A stretch of 64,000 nt of DNA. Source: Nakamurella flava. Its GTDB lineage: Bacteria; Actinomycetota; Actinomycetes; Mycobacteriales; Nakamurellaceae. Both the position numbers and the translations under genes were made by a program. Numbering within the stretch: the stretch's first letter is position 1; every line of letters starts with the position of its first letter. Of the stretch, positions 52,803 through 61,620 are shown piece after piece. The notes beneath the pieces are model-generated. The model saw only the letters and a program-made list of their open reading frames with translations, was not told where the DNA came from and made no database searches. The stretch is from assembly GCF_005298075.1 (NCBI RefSeq), contig NZ_SZZH01000006.1, positions 186,001 through 250,000 on the forward strand, in the 5' to 3' direction.

Positions 52803-54302
52803 ATGAGTCAGGATCCTTCGCAGCAGTCCGCCCACGGCGGGCCGGCCGGGTCGACACCCGAGCCCGCCACGCCCGACATGAACCGCACCACCGGCCCCGT
52901 CCCGGTCACCCCGCCGCCAGCCGGCCAACACGGCCAGCCCGGCCAGCCAGGTCGCAACGACGCCTGGTGGCAGGCCCCGCAGGCCAGTGCCCGGCCGGAC
53001 CAGGGCGGCTGGTCGGCCCCGACCTGGGGTCAGCAGACCGGCCAGCCCCACGACACCCGCACCTTCCCGGCGGCCGGACCGGGCTACGTCCCGCCGAACT
53101 ACCAGGCACCCGTCGGCCAGCACGCCGGCGCGCCGACGGGGACCGCCGTCCTCGACCGGCCGAAGCGCAGCCGCACCGGCGTCATCGTCGCCGGCACCAC
53201 CGCGCTCGCCCTGCTCGCCGGCTTCGGCGGCGGCTACCTGGGAGCCAACCTCAACAGCCCCAGCACCTCCACGGCGGCCGCGACCAGCTCGCTGAACACC
53301 ACGCCGGCGTCCATCAACGTGCCCGCCGGCAACCAGTCCGTCCAGACGGTCGCCGACGCGGTCCTGCCGTCCGTCGTGTCGATCATGGCCACGTTCCCCA
53401 GCGGCTCCGGCGAGGGCTCCGGCGTGGTCCTGAGCTCCGACGGCCAGATCCTGACCAACGCGCACGTCGTCAAGAGCGCGACCGACATCGAGGTCCGGTT
53501 CAACGACGGCACCACCGCCCCGGCCGAGCTGGTGGGCATCGACGCCAGCGACGACATCGCCGTCATCAAGGTCTCCGGCGTCTCGAACCTGACGCCGGCC
53601 AAGCTCGGCGACTCCGGCAATCTCAAGGTGGGTCAGGACGTCGTCGCCATCGGCTCCCCGCTGGGCCTGTCGGCCACCGTCACCTCGGGCATCGTCTCGG
53701 CCCTCAACCGTCCGGTGCAGACCCAGTCGGCGGACACCCAGGACCAGCAGCAGTGGCCGGGTCTGCAGCAGCAACAGCAGCAGCCGACCCAGGACACCAT
53801 CATCAACGCCGTGCAGACCGACGCCGCGATCAACCCGGGCAACTCCGGTGGCGCGCTTGTCGACATGAACGGCAACGTCATCGGCATCAACTCGGCCATC
53901 GCGTCGCTGTCGGCCAGCGGCAGCGGCGAGTCCGGCAACATCGGCGTCGGGTTCGCCATCCCGATCAACCAGGCCAAGCGCATCGCCCAGGAACTCATCG
54001 ACAACGGCAAGGCCACCCGCGCCGTGTTCGGGGCCTCCGTCGGCGACGCCACCGGAAGCAACAGCTCCATCCCGACCGGGGCCAAGCTCGGTCAGATCAC
54101 CTCCGGCGGCGGCGCCGAGGCGGCCGGCCTGCAGGCCGGGGACGTCGTCACCAAGATCGGCGACGTGCCGGTGGAGTCGGCCGCGGCGCTGATCGCGCAG
54201 GTCCGTTCGCAGGCGCCCGGATCGACGGTCGCCGTCACCTACGAGCGGGACGGCAAGTCCGAGACCGCGAACGTCACCCTGGGGTCGGCTGCCGCCAGCT
54301 GA
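52803..54302 (+). CDS. HtrA/DegP-like membrane serine protease with PDZ domain
   Basis: A 499-residue S1C protease. Pro/Gln/Gly-rich cytoplasmic N-terminus (1-120), one helix (RTGVIVAGTTALALLAGFGGGYLGA), trypsin-like domain with His221 (NAHVV), Asp251 (DDIAVIK) and Ser348 (NPGNSGGAL), and a PDZ domain (about 410-499). A Gln-rich loop with six consecutive Gln (53766-53783) lies before the Ser motif. It degrades or refolds proteins outside the membrane. ATG 52803 chosen; GTG 52794 in frame is possible. Confidence 0.9.
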   Translation: MSQDPSQQSAHGGPAGSTPEPATPDMNRTTGPVPVTPPPAGQHGQPGQPGRNDAWWQAPQASARPDQGGWSAPTWGQQTGQPHDTRTFPAAGPGYVPPNYQAPVGQHAGAPTGTAVLDRPKRSRTGVIVAGTTALALLAGFGGGYLGANLNSPSTSTAAATSSLNTTPASINVPAGNQSVQTVADAVLPSVVSIMATFPSGSGEGSGVVLSSDGQILTNAHVVKSATDIEVRFNDGTTAPAELVGIDASDDIAVIKVSGVSNLTPAKLGDSGNLKVGQDVVAIGSPLGLSATVTSGIVSALNRPVQTQSADTQDQQQWPGLQQQQQQPTQDTIINAVQTDAAINPGNSGGALVDMNGNVIGINSAIASLSASGSGESGNIGVGFAIPINQAKRIAQELIDNGKATRAVFGASVGDATGSNSSIPTGAKLGQITSGGGAEAAGLQAGDVVTKIGDVPVESAAALIAQVRSQAPGSTVAVTYERDGKSETANVTLGSAAAS

Positions 54303-54338
54303 CCCGCACCACCCGGATCCGACTCAGATCCCGCAGTT

Positions 54339-54375
54339 CCGAACAGCCCCGACGCCTGGCGTCGGGGCTGTTCGG
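54339..54375. terminator. Strong bidirectional terminator between the HtrA-like gene and trpG
   Basis: A perfect 17-bp stem (54339-54355 with 54359-54375), 3-nt loop, between convergent genes; followed by CGTTC on the plus strand. Confidence 0.85.
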
Positions 54376-54394
54376 CGTTCTCGGCCGGGTGCCG

Positions 54395-55039
54395 TCAGAC
54401 CGCGCTGAGCCGCAGTCGTTCGACGTCGGCCTCCAGCGGGGTGACCCGGTCGACCGCCGTCGCGTCCCCGCACTCGACCAGCCAGTTGGCGAGCATCCGA
54501 TGCCCACCCTGGGTCAGCACGGACTCCGGGTGGAACTGCACGCCCTGCACCGCGTACTCCCGGTGCCGCAGGCCCATGATGACCCCGCCCGCCGTCCGCG
54601 CGGTGACCTCGAGCTCGTCGGGGACGGTGCCGTCGACCACCGCCAGCGAGTGGTAGCGGGTCGCGGTGAACGGGTCGGGCAGCCCGGCCAGCACCCCGTC
54701 CTGCGCGTGGTGGACCGCCGACGTGCGCCCGTGGAGCAGCTCCTCCGCCCGGTCGACGGTCCCGCCGTAGACCTCGGCGATCGCCTGATGCCCCAGGCAC
54801 ACCCCGAGGATGGGCAGCTTCCCGGCCCCCCACCGGACCACGTCCTCGGTCACCCCGGCGTCCGCCGGCGTCCCCGGGCCGGGGGACAGCAGCACCCCGT
54901 CGACCTCCATGTCGGCGATCTCGTCGGTGGTCACGGCGTCGTTGCGCCGGACCACGCAGGTCGCGCCGAGCTGCTCGAGGTACTGGACGAGGTTGAACAC
55001 GAAGCTGTCGTAGTTGTCCACGACGAGGATGGTCGTCAC
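54395..55039 (-). CDS. trpG: Anthranilate/aminodeoxychorismate synthase glutamine amidotransferase
   Basis: A 214-residue class I amidotransferase. Nucleophile Cys81 in LGVCLGHQA, and the His/Glu of VQFHPES. It starts VVDNYDSFVFNLVQYL, as in TrpG/PabA. It supplies ammonia to chorismate enzymes for tryptophan or folate synthesis; the large subunit is not in the window. Its position next to pknB is conserved in mycobacteria. Whether it acts mainly as TrpG or PabA cannot be told. Confidence 0.93.
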   Translation of the reverse strand: MTTILVVDNYDSFVFNLVQYLEQLGATCVVRRNDAVTTDEIADMEVDGVLLSPGPGTPADAGVTEDVVRWGAGKLPILGVCLGHQAIAEVYGGTVDRAEELLHGRTSAVHHAQDGVLAGLPDPFTATRYHSLAVVDGTVPDELEVTARTAGGVIMGLRHREYAVQGVQFHPESVLTQGGHRMLANWLVECGDATAVDRVTPLEADVERLRLSAV

Positions 55040-55066
55040 GCCGTCCAGCGTGACACAGCCCGTCGG

Positions 55067-55501
55067 TCAGGCGAGCCGGTTCAGCACCTCGGTCAGCTGC
55101 TTCTCGGTGTCCGAGGCGACCTTCTCGAAGACCAGCTTGACCGCGGGGGCGGCCAACGCGGCCGCGCCGTGCATGTCCAGGTCGACGTGGTAGGTCAGCT
55201 GGGAGCCGGTGCCGTCCGGGACGACCGTGATGGTGTCGGTGGTCGTCGCGGTGTCGTTGCGACCGACGAAGACCAGCCGACTGTCGGTGATCTCCGTCAG
55301 CGTGTACTCCAGCTCGGTGGAGATACCGACGATGGTGGACTTGTTGTGCCAGGTGGTCCCGACCTCGATCGGACCGGATCCGTTGCGGGTGGTCTGATCG
55401 GTCCCCGGATCCCACTCATTGGTGTGGGTGAAGTCCCTGAGGTACTCGAGCACGGTGGCCGGCGGCGGGGTGACGACGAAGGTGCGTTCGACGGTGGGCA
55501 T
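55067..55501 (-). CDS. SRPBCC-family (polyketide-cyclase/START-like) protein
   Basis: A 144-residue single-domain protein. MPTVERTFVVTPPPATVLEYLRDFTHTNEW is the usual start of SRPBCC proteins; a hydrophobic cavity fold binds lipids or small molecules. ATG at 55501 chosen over the longer frame from 55537. 27 bp upstream of trpG on the same strand. Function unknown. Confidence 0.83.
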   Translation of the reverse strand: MPTVERTFVVTPPPATVLEYLRDFTHTNEWDPGTDQTTRNGSGPIEVGTTWHNKSTIVGISTELEYTLTEITDSRLVFVGRNDTATTTDTITVVPDGTGSQLTYHVDLDMHGAAALAAPAVKLVFEKVASDTEKQLTEVLNRLA

Positions 55502-55553
55502 GCCCGGCCAGTACCCCCTCCGGACGGGGCCCAGCACGTCATGTCGGTCCGGC

Positions 55554-55709
55554 TCAACCGGTGGTCACCTGGTCGAACGGCAGGTACGGCTCGGCCCACG
55601 GGAAGACGACGAAGAACAGCAGGGCCACCACCGCGGCGAAGAGCAGCAGGCTCTGCCCGAGCTTCGCGGCGGTCGGCCCGGGCAGGTGACGCCAGATCCA
55701 GACGTACAT
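55554..55709 (-). CDS. Small conserved membrane protein
   Basis: A 51-residue protein (MYVWIWRHLPGPTAAKLGQS, then LLLFAAVVALLFFVVFPWAE, ending in PYLPFDQVTTG) with one strong membrane helix. Very similar short proteins sit between trpG and sortase or crgA in many Actinobacteria. It starts 13 bp after the sortase stop, so it is likely in the same operon. Function unknown. Confidence 0.85.
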   Translation of the reverse strand: MYVWIWRHLPGPTAAKLGQSLLLFAAVVALLFFVVFPWAEPYLPFDQVTTG

Positions 55710-55722
55710 GGCTTTTCCGTCC

Positions 55723-56604
55723 TCAGCTCTCGGACAGTTCCGGCGGCAGGAACCCGGCGGACTTGCTGTAGCTGGCGGTCAGGACGCCGTGGATGATCAT
55801 CCGCTCGGCGTCGGAGAACTGGGGGTGGCAGGTGGTGAGGGTGATCAGCCGCTGCGCGTCGGCGGGCACCTCGGTGGAGGCGACGTGCGGTACCGGCAGC
55901 ACCTGCGCGTAGTCCGACGGCACAGTGATCTCCCGGCCGGCGACGGTGTCGTACGGGGAGCCGAGCGGGGTGACCGCCGCGCACTGGGGCCGGGTGCCGG
56001 CCGCGGTCGCCCAGCCGGCCTTCTCCTCCTCCATCGGCAGCACCCGGTAGACGAACCAGTCGTCCTGGGTCTCGACCACGACCGCGTCGCAGCTGTTCAG
56101 CAGACCGAGGTCGTTGAACGGCGCGCCCTTGGACACGCGATGCCCCGCGACGGCGAAGTTGCCGGGTTGACCGGGCAGCTGACTGTCGGCGTAGTGGCCG
56201 GGGCCGATGTACAGGTCGTCCGCGTCGGTGCCCTCGACGACGGTGAACGTGTAGTCCGCCCCGAAGGCCGGGACGTAGAGCTTGGCGAAACCCTCACCGG
56301 TCAGCGTGCTGTACTGCGGCGTCCGCTGCCGGGGGTCGGTGACCAGCTGGGCCGGGTCCTGGACGACGACGGTGTCGGTCGCCGGGGCCTGCTCGGCCCA
56401 CTGCTTGTCGATCGCCTCGGTGGCCGCGGCCTGCTTGCGCTGACCGAACAGGTCGGTGACGTAGACCTCGTAGACCACGAACAGCAGCAGGACGACCCCC
56501 ACGGTCACCAGCAGCTGTCCGAGTCCGCTGACCAGCCGGGACCCCCACCCACGACGGGGCGGAGGCGGCGAGGACGCGGGCGTCGCCCGCGTGTCGACGG
56601 TCAT
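55723..56604 (-). CDS. Class E sortase
   Basis: A 293-residue transpeptidase. One N-terminal helix (LGQLLVTVGVVLLLFVVYEVYV), then the sortase barrel with catalytic His155 (VAGHRV), Cys259 (LTTCHPQ) and Arg268 (ERMIIHG). Class E enzymes attach proteins with LAxTG signals to peptidoglycan. A protein ending in LARTG is encoded at 19074-21368, a probable substrate. ATG 56604 chosen because it precedes a short basic segment and the helix. Confidence 0.92.
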   Translation of the reverse strand: MTVDTRATPASSPPPPRRGWGSRLVSGLGQLLVTVGVVLLLFVVYEVYVTDLFGQRKQAAATEAIDKQWAEQAPATDTVVVQDPAQLVTDPRQRTPQYSTLTGEGFAKLYVPAFGADYTFTVVEGTDADDLYIGPGHYADSQLPGQPGNFAVAGHRVSKGAPFNDLGLLNSCDAVVVETQDDWFVYRVLPMEEEKAGWATAAGTRPQCAAVTPLGSPYDTVAGREITVPSDYAQVLPVPHVASTEVPADAQRLITLTTCHPQFSDAERMIIHGVLTASYSKSAGFLPPELSES

Positions 56605-56722
56605 CGCGGAGCCCCCGTGCTGCACCGCTGCGTGGTGTCCCCCATGTACTGCTCCCCCTTGACGATGCCGTGTCACGTGGGCTGGAGCGACGGTTCGTCG
56701 TCCCCCCGGACACGTCGATGGT

Positions 56723-57544
56723 TCAGCCGGTCCCGGTCCTCGCCGTGGCCAGCCGGATCGGATCGTTGTACGCCGGGACCGTCCACCGGTCGGTCCCGTC
56801 CGCCGCTGTCCCGGCGGACCCCGCGGCCCCCTGCCGCTCCTCGATCTCGAAACCGAGGTCGAACTTGTCCACGTACTTCTGGAACAGCCGGACCCCCGGT
56901 TCGGCGGCCATCTGCTCCCGCATCCGCTCCGGGTCACCGATGGCGGTCACCACGAACGGCGGCGAGTAGGTGCGCCCCTGCAGCAGCAGGGTGTTGCCGA
57001 TGCAGCGGACCGCGGACGTGGTGAGCACCCGCTGGTCCATGATCATCATCGCCTCCGCGCCGCCCGCCCACAGCGCGTTGACCACGGACTGTACGTCCTG
57101 CTGGTGGACGACGAGGTCGTCCGGATCCACCCCGGCCGGGTAGTTCCCGTCCGCGTCGCGGGGCGCGTCGGACAGCGACACCCGCAGGCCCGGGCCGGTC
57201 ACCGCGGTCAGCCCGGCGGCGGCGTCCAGCCCGGCGGCCTGCTGGCGGACGGCCTCGACCTGCGGCGAGAGATCACCGGCGGCGGCCGCGTCGACCTGAT
57301 CCTGCAGCTGCCCGGCCACCGCTGCGGCGGTGGCGACCCGGTTCTCGGCGTCATGGACGACGGCGGAGAGCTCCACGGACCGGTTGTCGATGTCCCTGCC
57401 CTGCGACCACGAGTGCGCGGTCCCGAAGAGCACCCCGGCCAGCACGCAGACGACGACGGGCGCGGCCCGCCAGGCCCGCCCGGCGGGCCGGGCTCGGCGG
57501 GGACCGGCCGGGTCGGCGGGTCGGGCCGCAACCGGTTCGTCCAT
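56723..57544 (-). CDS. DUF881-family membrane-anchored protein
   Basis: A 273-residue protein. Short basic N-terminus, one helix (APVVVCVLAGVLFGTAH), a coiled-coil-like stretch (about 50-110) and the DUF881 domain (TGPGLRVSLSDAP..., VVNALWAGGAEAMMIMDQRVLTTSAVRCIGNTLLLQGRTYSPPF). A homologue lies next to crgA in mycobacteria. Function unknown; YlxW-like. ATG at 57544. Divergent from crgA. Confidence 0.88.
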   Translation of the reverse strand: MDEPVAARPADPAGPRRARPAGRAWRAAPVVVCVLAGVLFGTAHSWSQGRDIDNRSVELSAVVHDAENRVATAAAVAGQLQDQVDAAAAGDLSPQVEAVRQQAAGLDAAAGLTAVTGPGLRVSLSDAPRDADGNYPAGVDPDDLVVHQQDVQSVVNALWAGGAEAMMIMDQRVLTTSAVRCIGNTLLLQGRTYSPPFVVTAIGDPERMREQMAAEPGVRLFQKYVDKFDLGFEIEERQGAAGSAGTAADGTDRWTVPAYNDPIRLATARTGTG

Positions 57545-57791
57545 GCCGTCGCCCTCCCTGTCCCCTGGTTCACCGGGCTGGTGCGTCGCCCGGATCGGTG
57601 CCTTGCCACTGTCCGCCGGACCGCGCCGGGTGCCGCGGTCGACGAGCACCCGACCGGGGCCGATCGGGCCTGCGATCAGCCACGATGGACCAGCGGACAC
57701 CGTAGGCTGAAATCCCTGCGGATGCCTGCCGCCCCCGGTCGGCCGGGCGCCGAGATCCGCCAGGCAGCCCATAGGCAGCAAGGAGTCAACA

Positions 57792-58079
57792 GTGCCCAAG
57801 TCCAAGGTACGCAAGAAGGTCGCCTCGTCGACCGCGCGCACCGCCGCCGAGGCCAATGCCGCGTCGGCGGCCGCCGCCCGCGCCCACGTCGCCGCACCGT
57901 CGTCGCCGTTCTACATCGGCGTGATGCTCGGATTGATGGTGCTGGGGCTGCTCTGGCTGGTCGTCTACTACCTGTGGGGCAGCAGCATCCCGTTCATCGC
58001 GGGCCTGGGGAACTGGAACTTCGCCATCGGGTTCGTGCTGATGATCAGCGGCCTGTTGATGACCATGCGCTGGCGCTGA
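57792..58079 (+). CDS. crgA: Cell-division protein CrgA
   Basis: A 95-residue protein with a basic, Ala-rich cytoplasmic start ([13 protein letters not shown]) and two membrane helices ([34 protein letters not shown]), ending MRWR. CrgA helps assemble the divisome and interacts with FtsZ, FtsQ, FtsI and CwsA in mycobacteria. An AGGAG site precedes the GTG at 57792. Confidence 0.93.
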   Translation: MPKSKVRKKVASSTARTAAEANAASAAAARAHVAAPSSPFYIGVMLGLMVLGLLWLVVYYLWGSSIPFIAGLGNWNFAIGFVLMISGLLMTMRWR

Positions 58080-58198
58080 CCGGCGCGTTCGCATCTCCGT
58101 TCGGTTGAGACCTTCCCACCAGCGGCTCCGTCTGGCCGTCCGCTGCCGCCCGGTCCGGAATGACACGGCTGTCATTTACCCCCACTGTGCACATCTCC

Positions 58199-58333
58199 TG
58201 TGGACAACCGGGAGCCCCGCGGGGATCCACCGGGGACATGTCCCCGGCTCCTGTGGACAACTCCGGTGGATATGGGGACAACCCGGGGGATATCCGCGGT
58301 GAACCCCGGTGTACAGGGTCAACCTGTGGACAA
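58199..58333 (+). promoter_or_regulatory. DnaA-box cluster downstream of crgA
   Basis: Three exact TGTGGACAA boxes (reverse complement of TTGTCCACA) start at 58199, 58252 and 58325, with a one-mismatch box TGGGGACAA at 58273. All four have the same orientation, and start-to-start spacings are 53, 21 and 52 bp, close to 5, 2 and 5 helical turns. The three exact boxes share a CC before them. The last one contains the likely GTG start of the next gene. Confidence 0.75.
58230..58247. repeat. 18-bp perfect palindrome within the DnaA-box region
   Basis: CCGGGGACATGTCCCCGG is its own reverse complement, between the first and second DnaA boxes. It may be a protein-binding site or a hairpin. Confidence 0.6.
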
Positions 58334-58748
58334 GTCCGCGGATTTCCCCGGTCCGGGGGCGCAGAAGTGGCAGCCGCCCCGGGCCGTCGCGGCCGGGGCC
58401 GGCGTGCTCGCGGCCGCCGCGGTGGGCTGGGCGGCGTTGGCCGCCGGGATGGATCAGGTGGTGGCCGGGGCCGTCGCGGTGGTGGCGGTCGCCGTGCTGC
58501 CGTTCACCGCACGACGTCGGCTGACCGCCGGTCCGGCCGGGATCGCGGTCCGCGGGGTCCTCTCGACACGCCGCTGGTTGTGGTCGGACGTCGAGGCCGT
58601 CGCCCTGGCCACCCAGCAACGCCTCGGCCTGACGTCGACGACCGTCGAGCTGGATCTCGGCGAGGAAGTGCTGGTGTTCGGCCGGTTCGACCTGGATGCC
58701 GACCCGCAGGCCGTCCACGACGCCCTGCTCCGCTGGTACACCGCCTGA
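58326..58748 (+). CDS. PH-domain membrane protein (Rv0010c-type)
   Basis: A 140-residue protein with two helices (about residues 20-55) and a PH-like domain (RRLTAGPAGIAVRGVLSTRRWLW...LVFGRFDLDADPQAVHDALL). Its position between crgA and the rhomboid/ppiA pair corresponds to Rv0010c in M. tuberculosis, although here it is on the same strand as crgA. GTG 58326 gives an N-terminus of family length; GTG 58299 has a better ribosome-binding site. The start codon is inside a DnaA box. Confidence 0.75.
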   Translation: MDKSADFPGPGAQKWQPPRAVAAGAGVLAAAAVGWAALAAGMDQVVAGAVAVVAVAVLPFTARRRLTAGPAGIAVRGVLSTRRWLWSDVEAVALATQQRLGLTSTTVELDLGEEVLVFGRFDLDADPQAVHDALLRWYTA

Positions 58749-58778
58749 GCGGCCCCGGTCCGACGGGAAAGCCGGGCG

Positions 58779-59750
58779 TCAGCGGGGCGGGCGGATGAAG
58801 TACTCGGGAATGCAGGAGATCCGATCGGGGCTCGTCTCGCAGATCCAGGGACCGATGGCCTGATCGCGCAGCACCAGGGTCACCGTCAACGCGACGACCA
58901 TCGCCGCGACGGCCCCCCACTGCCAGGCGTTGCGGGTGCGGGACGGTGGGTAGACCATCGCCGCGCCGATCGCGGCGCCGACGACGAGGCCGCCGAGGTG
59001 CCCCTGCCACGAGATGCCGGGGAACTGGAACGTGATCCACACGTTGAGGGCGACGACCACGATCAGCTGGCGCAGGTCGGCGCGCATCCGCTTGAACGCC
59101 ACCACCAGGGCGCCGAGCAGGCCGTAGATGGCACCGGACGCGCCGATCGTCACGCTGACCGGCTCACTGAAGAGCATGACGCTCACCGAGGCGCCGAACA
59201 GGCTGACCAGGTAGTGCGTGAGGAAACGGCCGCGACCGAGGATCCGTTCCAGCGGACCCCCCAGGAAGAACAGGGAGATCATGTTCGCGGCGATGTGGAT
59301 GAGGCTGCCGTGCAGGAAGCCGGCCGTCAGCAGCCGGTAGTACTCGCCGGAGGCGACCTCGGCCGGGATCAGTGCCCCGTCGACGAACAGCTGCGACCCG
59401 CTGAGGTCCGTCGCCGAGCCGGACTGGAACGCGGTCAGCAGGAACGCCACCACGTTCAGGGCGATCAGGACGGGCGTGACCAGCGGCCGGTCGATGAGAC
59501 GGGCACCGGCGACCGTCCGCGGGGCGATCCCCCGCGAGCCGGCGGTGGCGGCCATGAAGTCGGCGACACACTGCCGGCAGTGGAAGCCGACCGACGCCGG
59601 CCGCAGGCACTCCGGGCAGGCCGGCCGGCCGCACCGGGTGCAGCTGAGCGCCGTGCCCCGGTCGGGATGCCAGAGGCACGTCCCGCCGGGGGATCCGGCC
59701 CCGGCGCCGGAGGGACCGGCGCCGGGGTCGCTCGATGGTCCGATGCTCAG
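58779..59750 (-). CDS. Rhomboid-family intramembrane serine protease with N-terminal zinc finger
   Basis: A 323-residue protein if started at CTG 59750. The N-terminal part has a Cys/His cluster ([19 protein letters not shown], then ACPECL and FHCRQC), the B-box-like finger usual in actinobacterial rhomboids. The membrane domain has the HIAAN motif, catalytic Ser in GASGAIYG and His in QGHLGG. The first ATG in frame (59555) would cut off the finger. Between the ppiA stop and the finger there is no ATG, GTG or TTG in frame, but CTG overlaps that stop (CTGA) and has GAGG 7 nt upstream. Confidence 0.8.
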   Translation of the reverse strand: MSIGPSSDPGAGPSGAGAGSPGGTCLWHPDRGTALSCTRCGRPACPECLRPASVGFHCRQCVADFMAATAGSRGIAPRTVAGARLIDRPLVTPVLIALNVVAFLLTAFQSGSATDLSGSQLFVDGALIPAEVASGEYYRLLTAGFLHGSLIHIAANMISLFFLGGPLERILGRGRFLTHYLVSLFGASVSVMLFSEPVSVTIGASGAIYGLLGALVVAFKRMRADLRQLIVVVALNVWITFQFPGISWQGHLGGLVVGAAIGAAMVYPPSRTRNAWQWGAVAAMVVALTVTLVLRDQAIGPWICETSPDRISCIPEYFIRPPR

Positions 59751-60280
59751 CTCTGGGCCTCGGAGTCGTCCTGGATCTCGACCGACTCGATGACGACGTC
59801 CTCGGTGGGCCGGTCGAACCGGTCGACCGAGGTGCCCGAGATGGCGTCCACGACGTCCCGCGACGCCTGGTCGGCGACCTCACCGAAGATGGTGTGCTTG
59901 CGGTTCAGGTGCGGGGTGGGGCCGGTGGTGATGAAGAACTGCGACCCGTTGGTGCCCGGCCCGGCGTTGGCCATGGCCAGCAGGTACGGCTTGTTGAAGG
60001 CCAGCTCCGGGTGGAACTCGTCGGCGAAGGTGTACCCGGGGCCGCCACGACCGGTGCCGGTCGGGTCGCCGCCCTGGATCATGAAGCCGTCGATGACCCG
60101 GTGGAACACGGCCCCGTCGTAGAACGGGCCGGACTGCTCGCCGGCGGCGTTCTGCGTCGTGTACTTGGCGGTCCCCCGGGACAGACCGACGAAGTTGTTG
60201 ACCGTCTTGGGCGCGTGGTGCGGGAACAGCTCGATCCGGATGTCGCCGCGGTTGGTGTGCAACGTTGCGTAGAGGCTCAC
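59747..60280 (-). CDS. ppiA: Peptidyl-prolyl cis-trans isomerase (cyclophilin) PpiA
   Basis: A 177-residue cyclophilin. Catalytic and binding motifs: [26 protein letters not shown], and HTIFGEV. It speeds proline isomerisation during folding. No signal peptide, so cytosolic. GTG at 60280. The position near crgA matches the mycobacterial ppiA; its stop overlaps the likely rhomboid start. Confidence 0.94.
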   Translation of the reverse strand: MSLYATLHTNRGDIRIELFPHHAPKTVNNFVGLSRGTAKYTTQNAAGEQSGPFYDGAVFHRVIDGFMIQGGDPTGTGRGGPGYTFADEFHPELAFNKPYLLAMANAGPGTNGSQFFITTGPTPHLNRKHTIFGEVADQASRDVVDAISGTSVDRFDRPTEDVVIESVEIQDDSEAQS

Positions 60281-60345
60281 CGGACAATCGTGCCACGCGG
60301 CACCGACATCGCCCCGGCTGACCGGCCCGTTCCCCGACCGTCGGC

Positions 60346-61014
60346 CTACAACCCGAGCGCTGAGATGGTGGTGATCGCCATCTGCCGGCCCTTGATGGTC
60401 TGCAACTGGTTCGACTCGGCCACCACCGCGTACCGGTCCTTGGCGACGGCGTAGACGGAACGGTCGTTCAGCACCGCCGAGCCGCCCGACCACCCGGCGG
60501 GCTGGCGGGCCGGCGACGAGTTCTCGATCGGCACGTGCTGGTTGACGGCCGCCACCGCCTCCGCCAGGGTCGGCGCCTCGACGATCCGCACGGTCGCCAG
60601 CCAGCCGCCGTCGGAGCGGGTGAAGGTGCAGACCGGGTAGGGCCCCACCGCCACGATGCTGGTCGGCCCGGTGTGCTGACCGTTGATGTCCGCGACCTGG
60701 TCGTCGGTCAGGAAGGGGCAGTCGCCGGCGACCGCGGCCGGCTCGTCGGTGGGCGGCGGGGGCTGCGCCGTGCTGGCCGGCGGGGTGACCGTGCTCGTCA
60801 CCGTGTTGGTGGCCGCGGCGGAGGACGACGCGACCGGCCCGGAGGACGTCGGGACACCGGTCGATCCCGGCACCGGGCCGGCGTCGGTCGACCCGGACCC
60901 GCAGCCGGCCAGGCCGAGGGCCGCCACGGCCGTCAGCAGGCCCATCCGTCGCCTCGACCCGGCCAAGGCCGGGCGAGGCCGCCGCTGGTGTCGTCCTGTA
61001 CCCCGTTCGCGCAT
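60346..61014 (-). CDS. Lipoprotein with DUF2020-like domain
   Basis: A 222-residue lipoprotein. The Arg-rich n-region and helix end in lipobox LAGC (GLAGCGSG), followed by a Ser/Thr/Pro linker and a domain with two Cys ([18 protein letters not shown] and [12 protein letters not shown]), probably a disulfide. ATG 61014 has GGGGGA 6 nt upstream; in-frame ATG 60945 would lose the positive charge needed for export. Function unknown. It occupies the place of cwsA next to ppiA. Confidence 0.75.
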   Translation of the reverse strand: MRERGTGRHQRRPRPALAGSRRRMGLLTAVAALGLAGCGSGSTDAGPVPGSTGVPTSSGPVASSSAAATNTVTSTVTPPASTAQPPPPTDEPAAVAGDCPFLTDDQVADINGQHTGPTSIVAVGPYPVCTFTRSDGGWLATVRIVEAPTLAEAVAAVNQHVPIENSSPARQPAGWSGGSAVLNDRSVYAVAKDRYAVVAESNQLQTIKGRQMAITTISALGL

Positions 61015-61196
61015 GTGCCGTCCCCCGTCGTTCACGCAACGACTCCAGAATGGCAGGCCCCGCCGCCGGGCGGACCCGGCGCGCGCAACGGCTGCGCCGA
61101 GTAGCCTGACGGGACACTTTCGGCCTGTCGGTTCGGGCCGTCCTTCGGTCGCGCCGGCACCTGCCCGGGCGACCGCCGTACCCCGTGGAGAACGTC

Positions 61197-61610
61197 ATGG
61201 TCGTCACGCAGCGCCGCAACACCGCGCAACGCGCGGCCATCCTCGACGTGCTGGCGGGCACCGAGGAGTTCCTGTCGGCGCAGGACCTGCACGCCGCACT
61301 GCGGGCGTCCGGGTCGACGATCGGACTGGCCACCGTCTACCGGGCGCTGCAGGAGATGGCCGCCGGCGGGGATCTCGACACCGTTCGCAACGCCACCGGC
61401 GAGGTCCTGTACCGCCAGTGCGAACAGCCCGCCCACCACCACCACCTGGTCTGCCGACGGTGCGGACGGACCCAGGAGGTCGAGGCGCCCCAGGTCGAAC
61501 GCTGGGCGCGCAGCATCGCCGCCCAGTACGGCTACACCGACATCGACCACGAGGTCGAACTGTTCGGGCTCTGTGCCGCGTGCTCGGCCGCGGCGGCAGA
61601 CGCGGGCTGA
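61197..61610 (+). CDS. zur: Fur-family zinc-uptake regulator Zur
   Basis: A 137-residue regulator. Winged helix in [31 protein letters not shown] and [14 protein letters not shown]; metal sites in [11 protein letters not shown] and LFGLCAACS (two CxxC pairs). The sequence [11 protein letters not shown]...[15 protein letters not shown] is characteristic of actinobacterial Zur rather than FurA. GGAG 6 nt before ATG 61197. With zinc bound it should repress zinc-uptake and C-minus ribosomal genes; candidate sites are at 14253-14267 and 38643-38680. Convergent with a CDF exporter. Confidence 0.9.
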   Translation: MVVTQRRNTAQRAAILDVLAGTEEFLSAQDLHAALRASGSTIGLATVYRALQEMAAGGDLDTVRNATGEVLYRQCEQPAHHHHLVCRRCGRTQEVEAPQVERWARSIAAQYGYTDIDHEVELFGLCAACSAAAADAG

Positions 61611-61620
61611 GCGTCCGCCC

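Noticed and set aside
58199-58333. Chromosomal origin of replication
   Set aside because: DnaA boxes are present, but dnaA/dnaN are not in the window and there is no clear AT-rich unwinding region; the region lies between crgA and a PH-domain gene. Kept as a DnaA-box cluster only.
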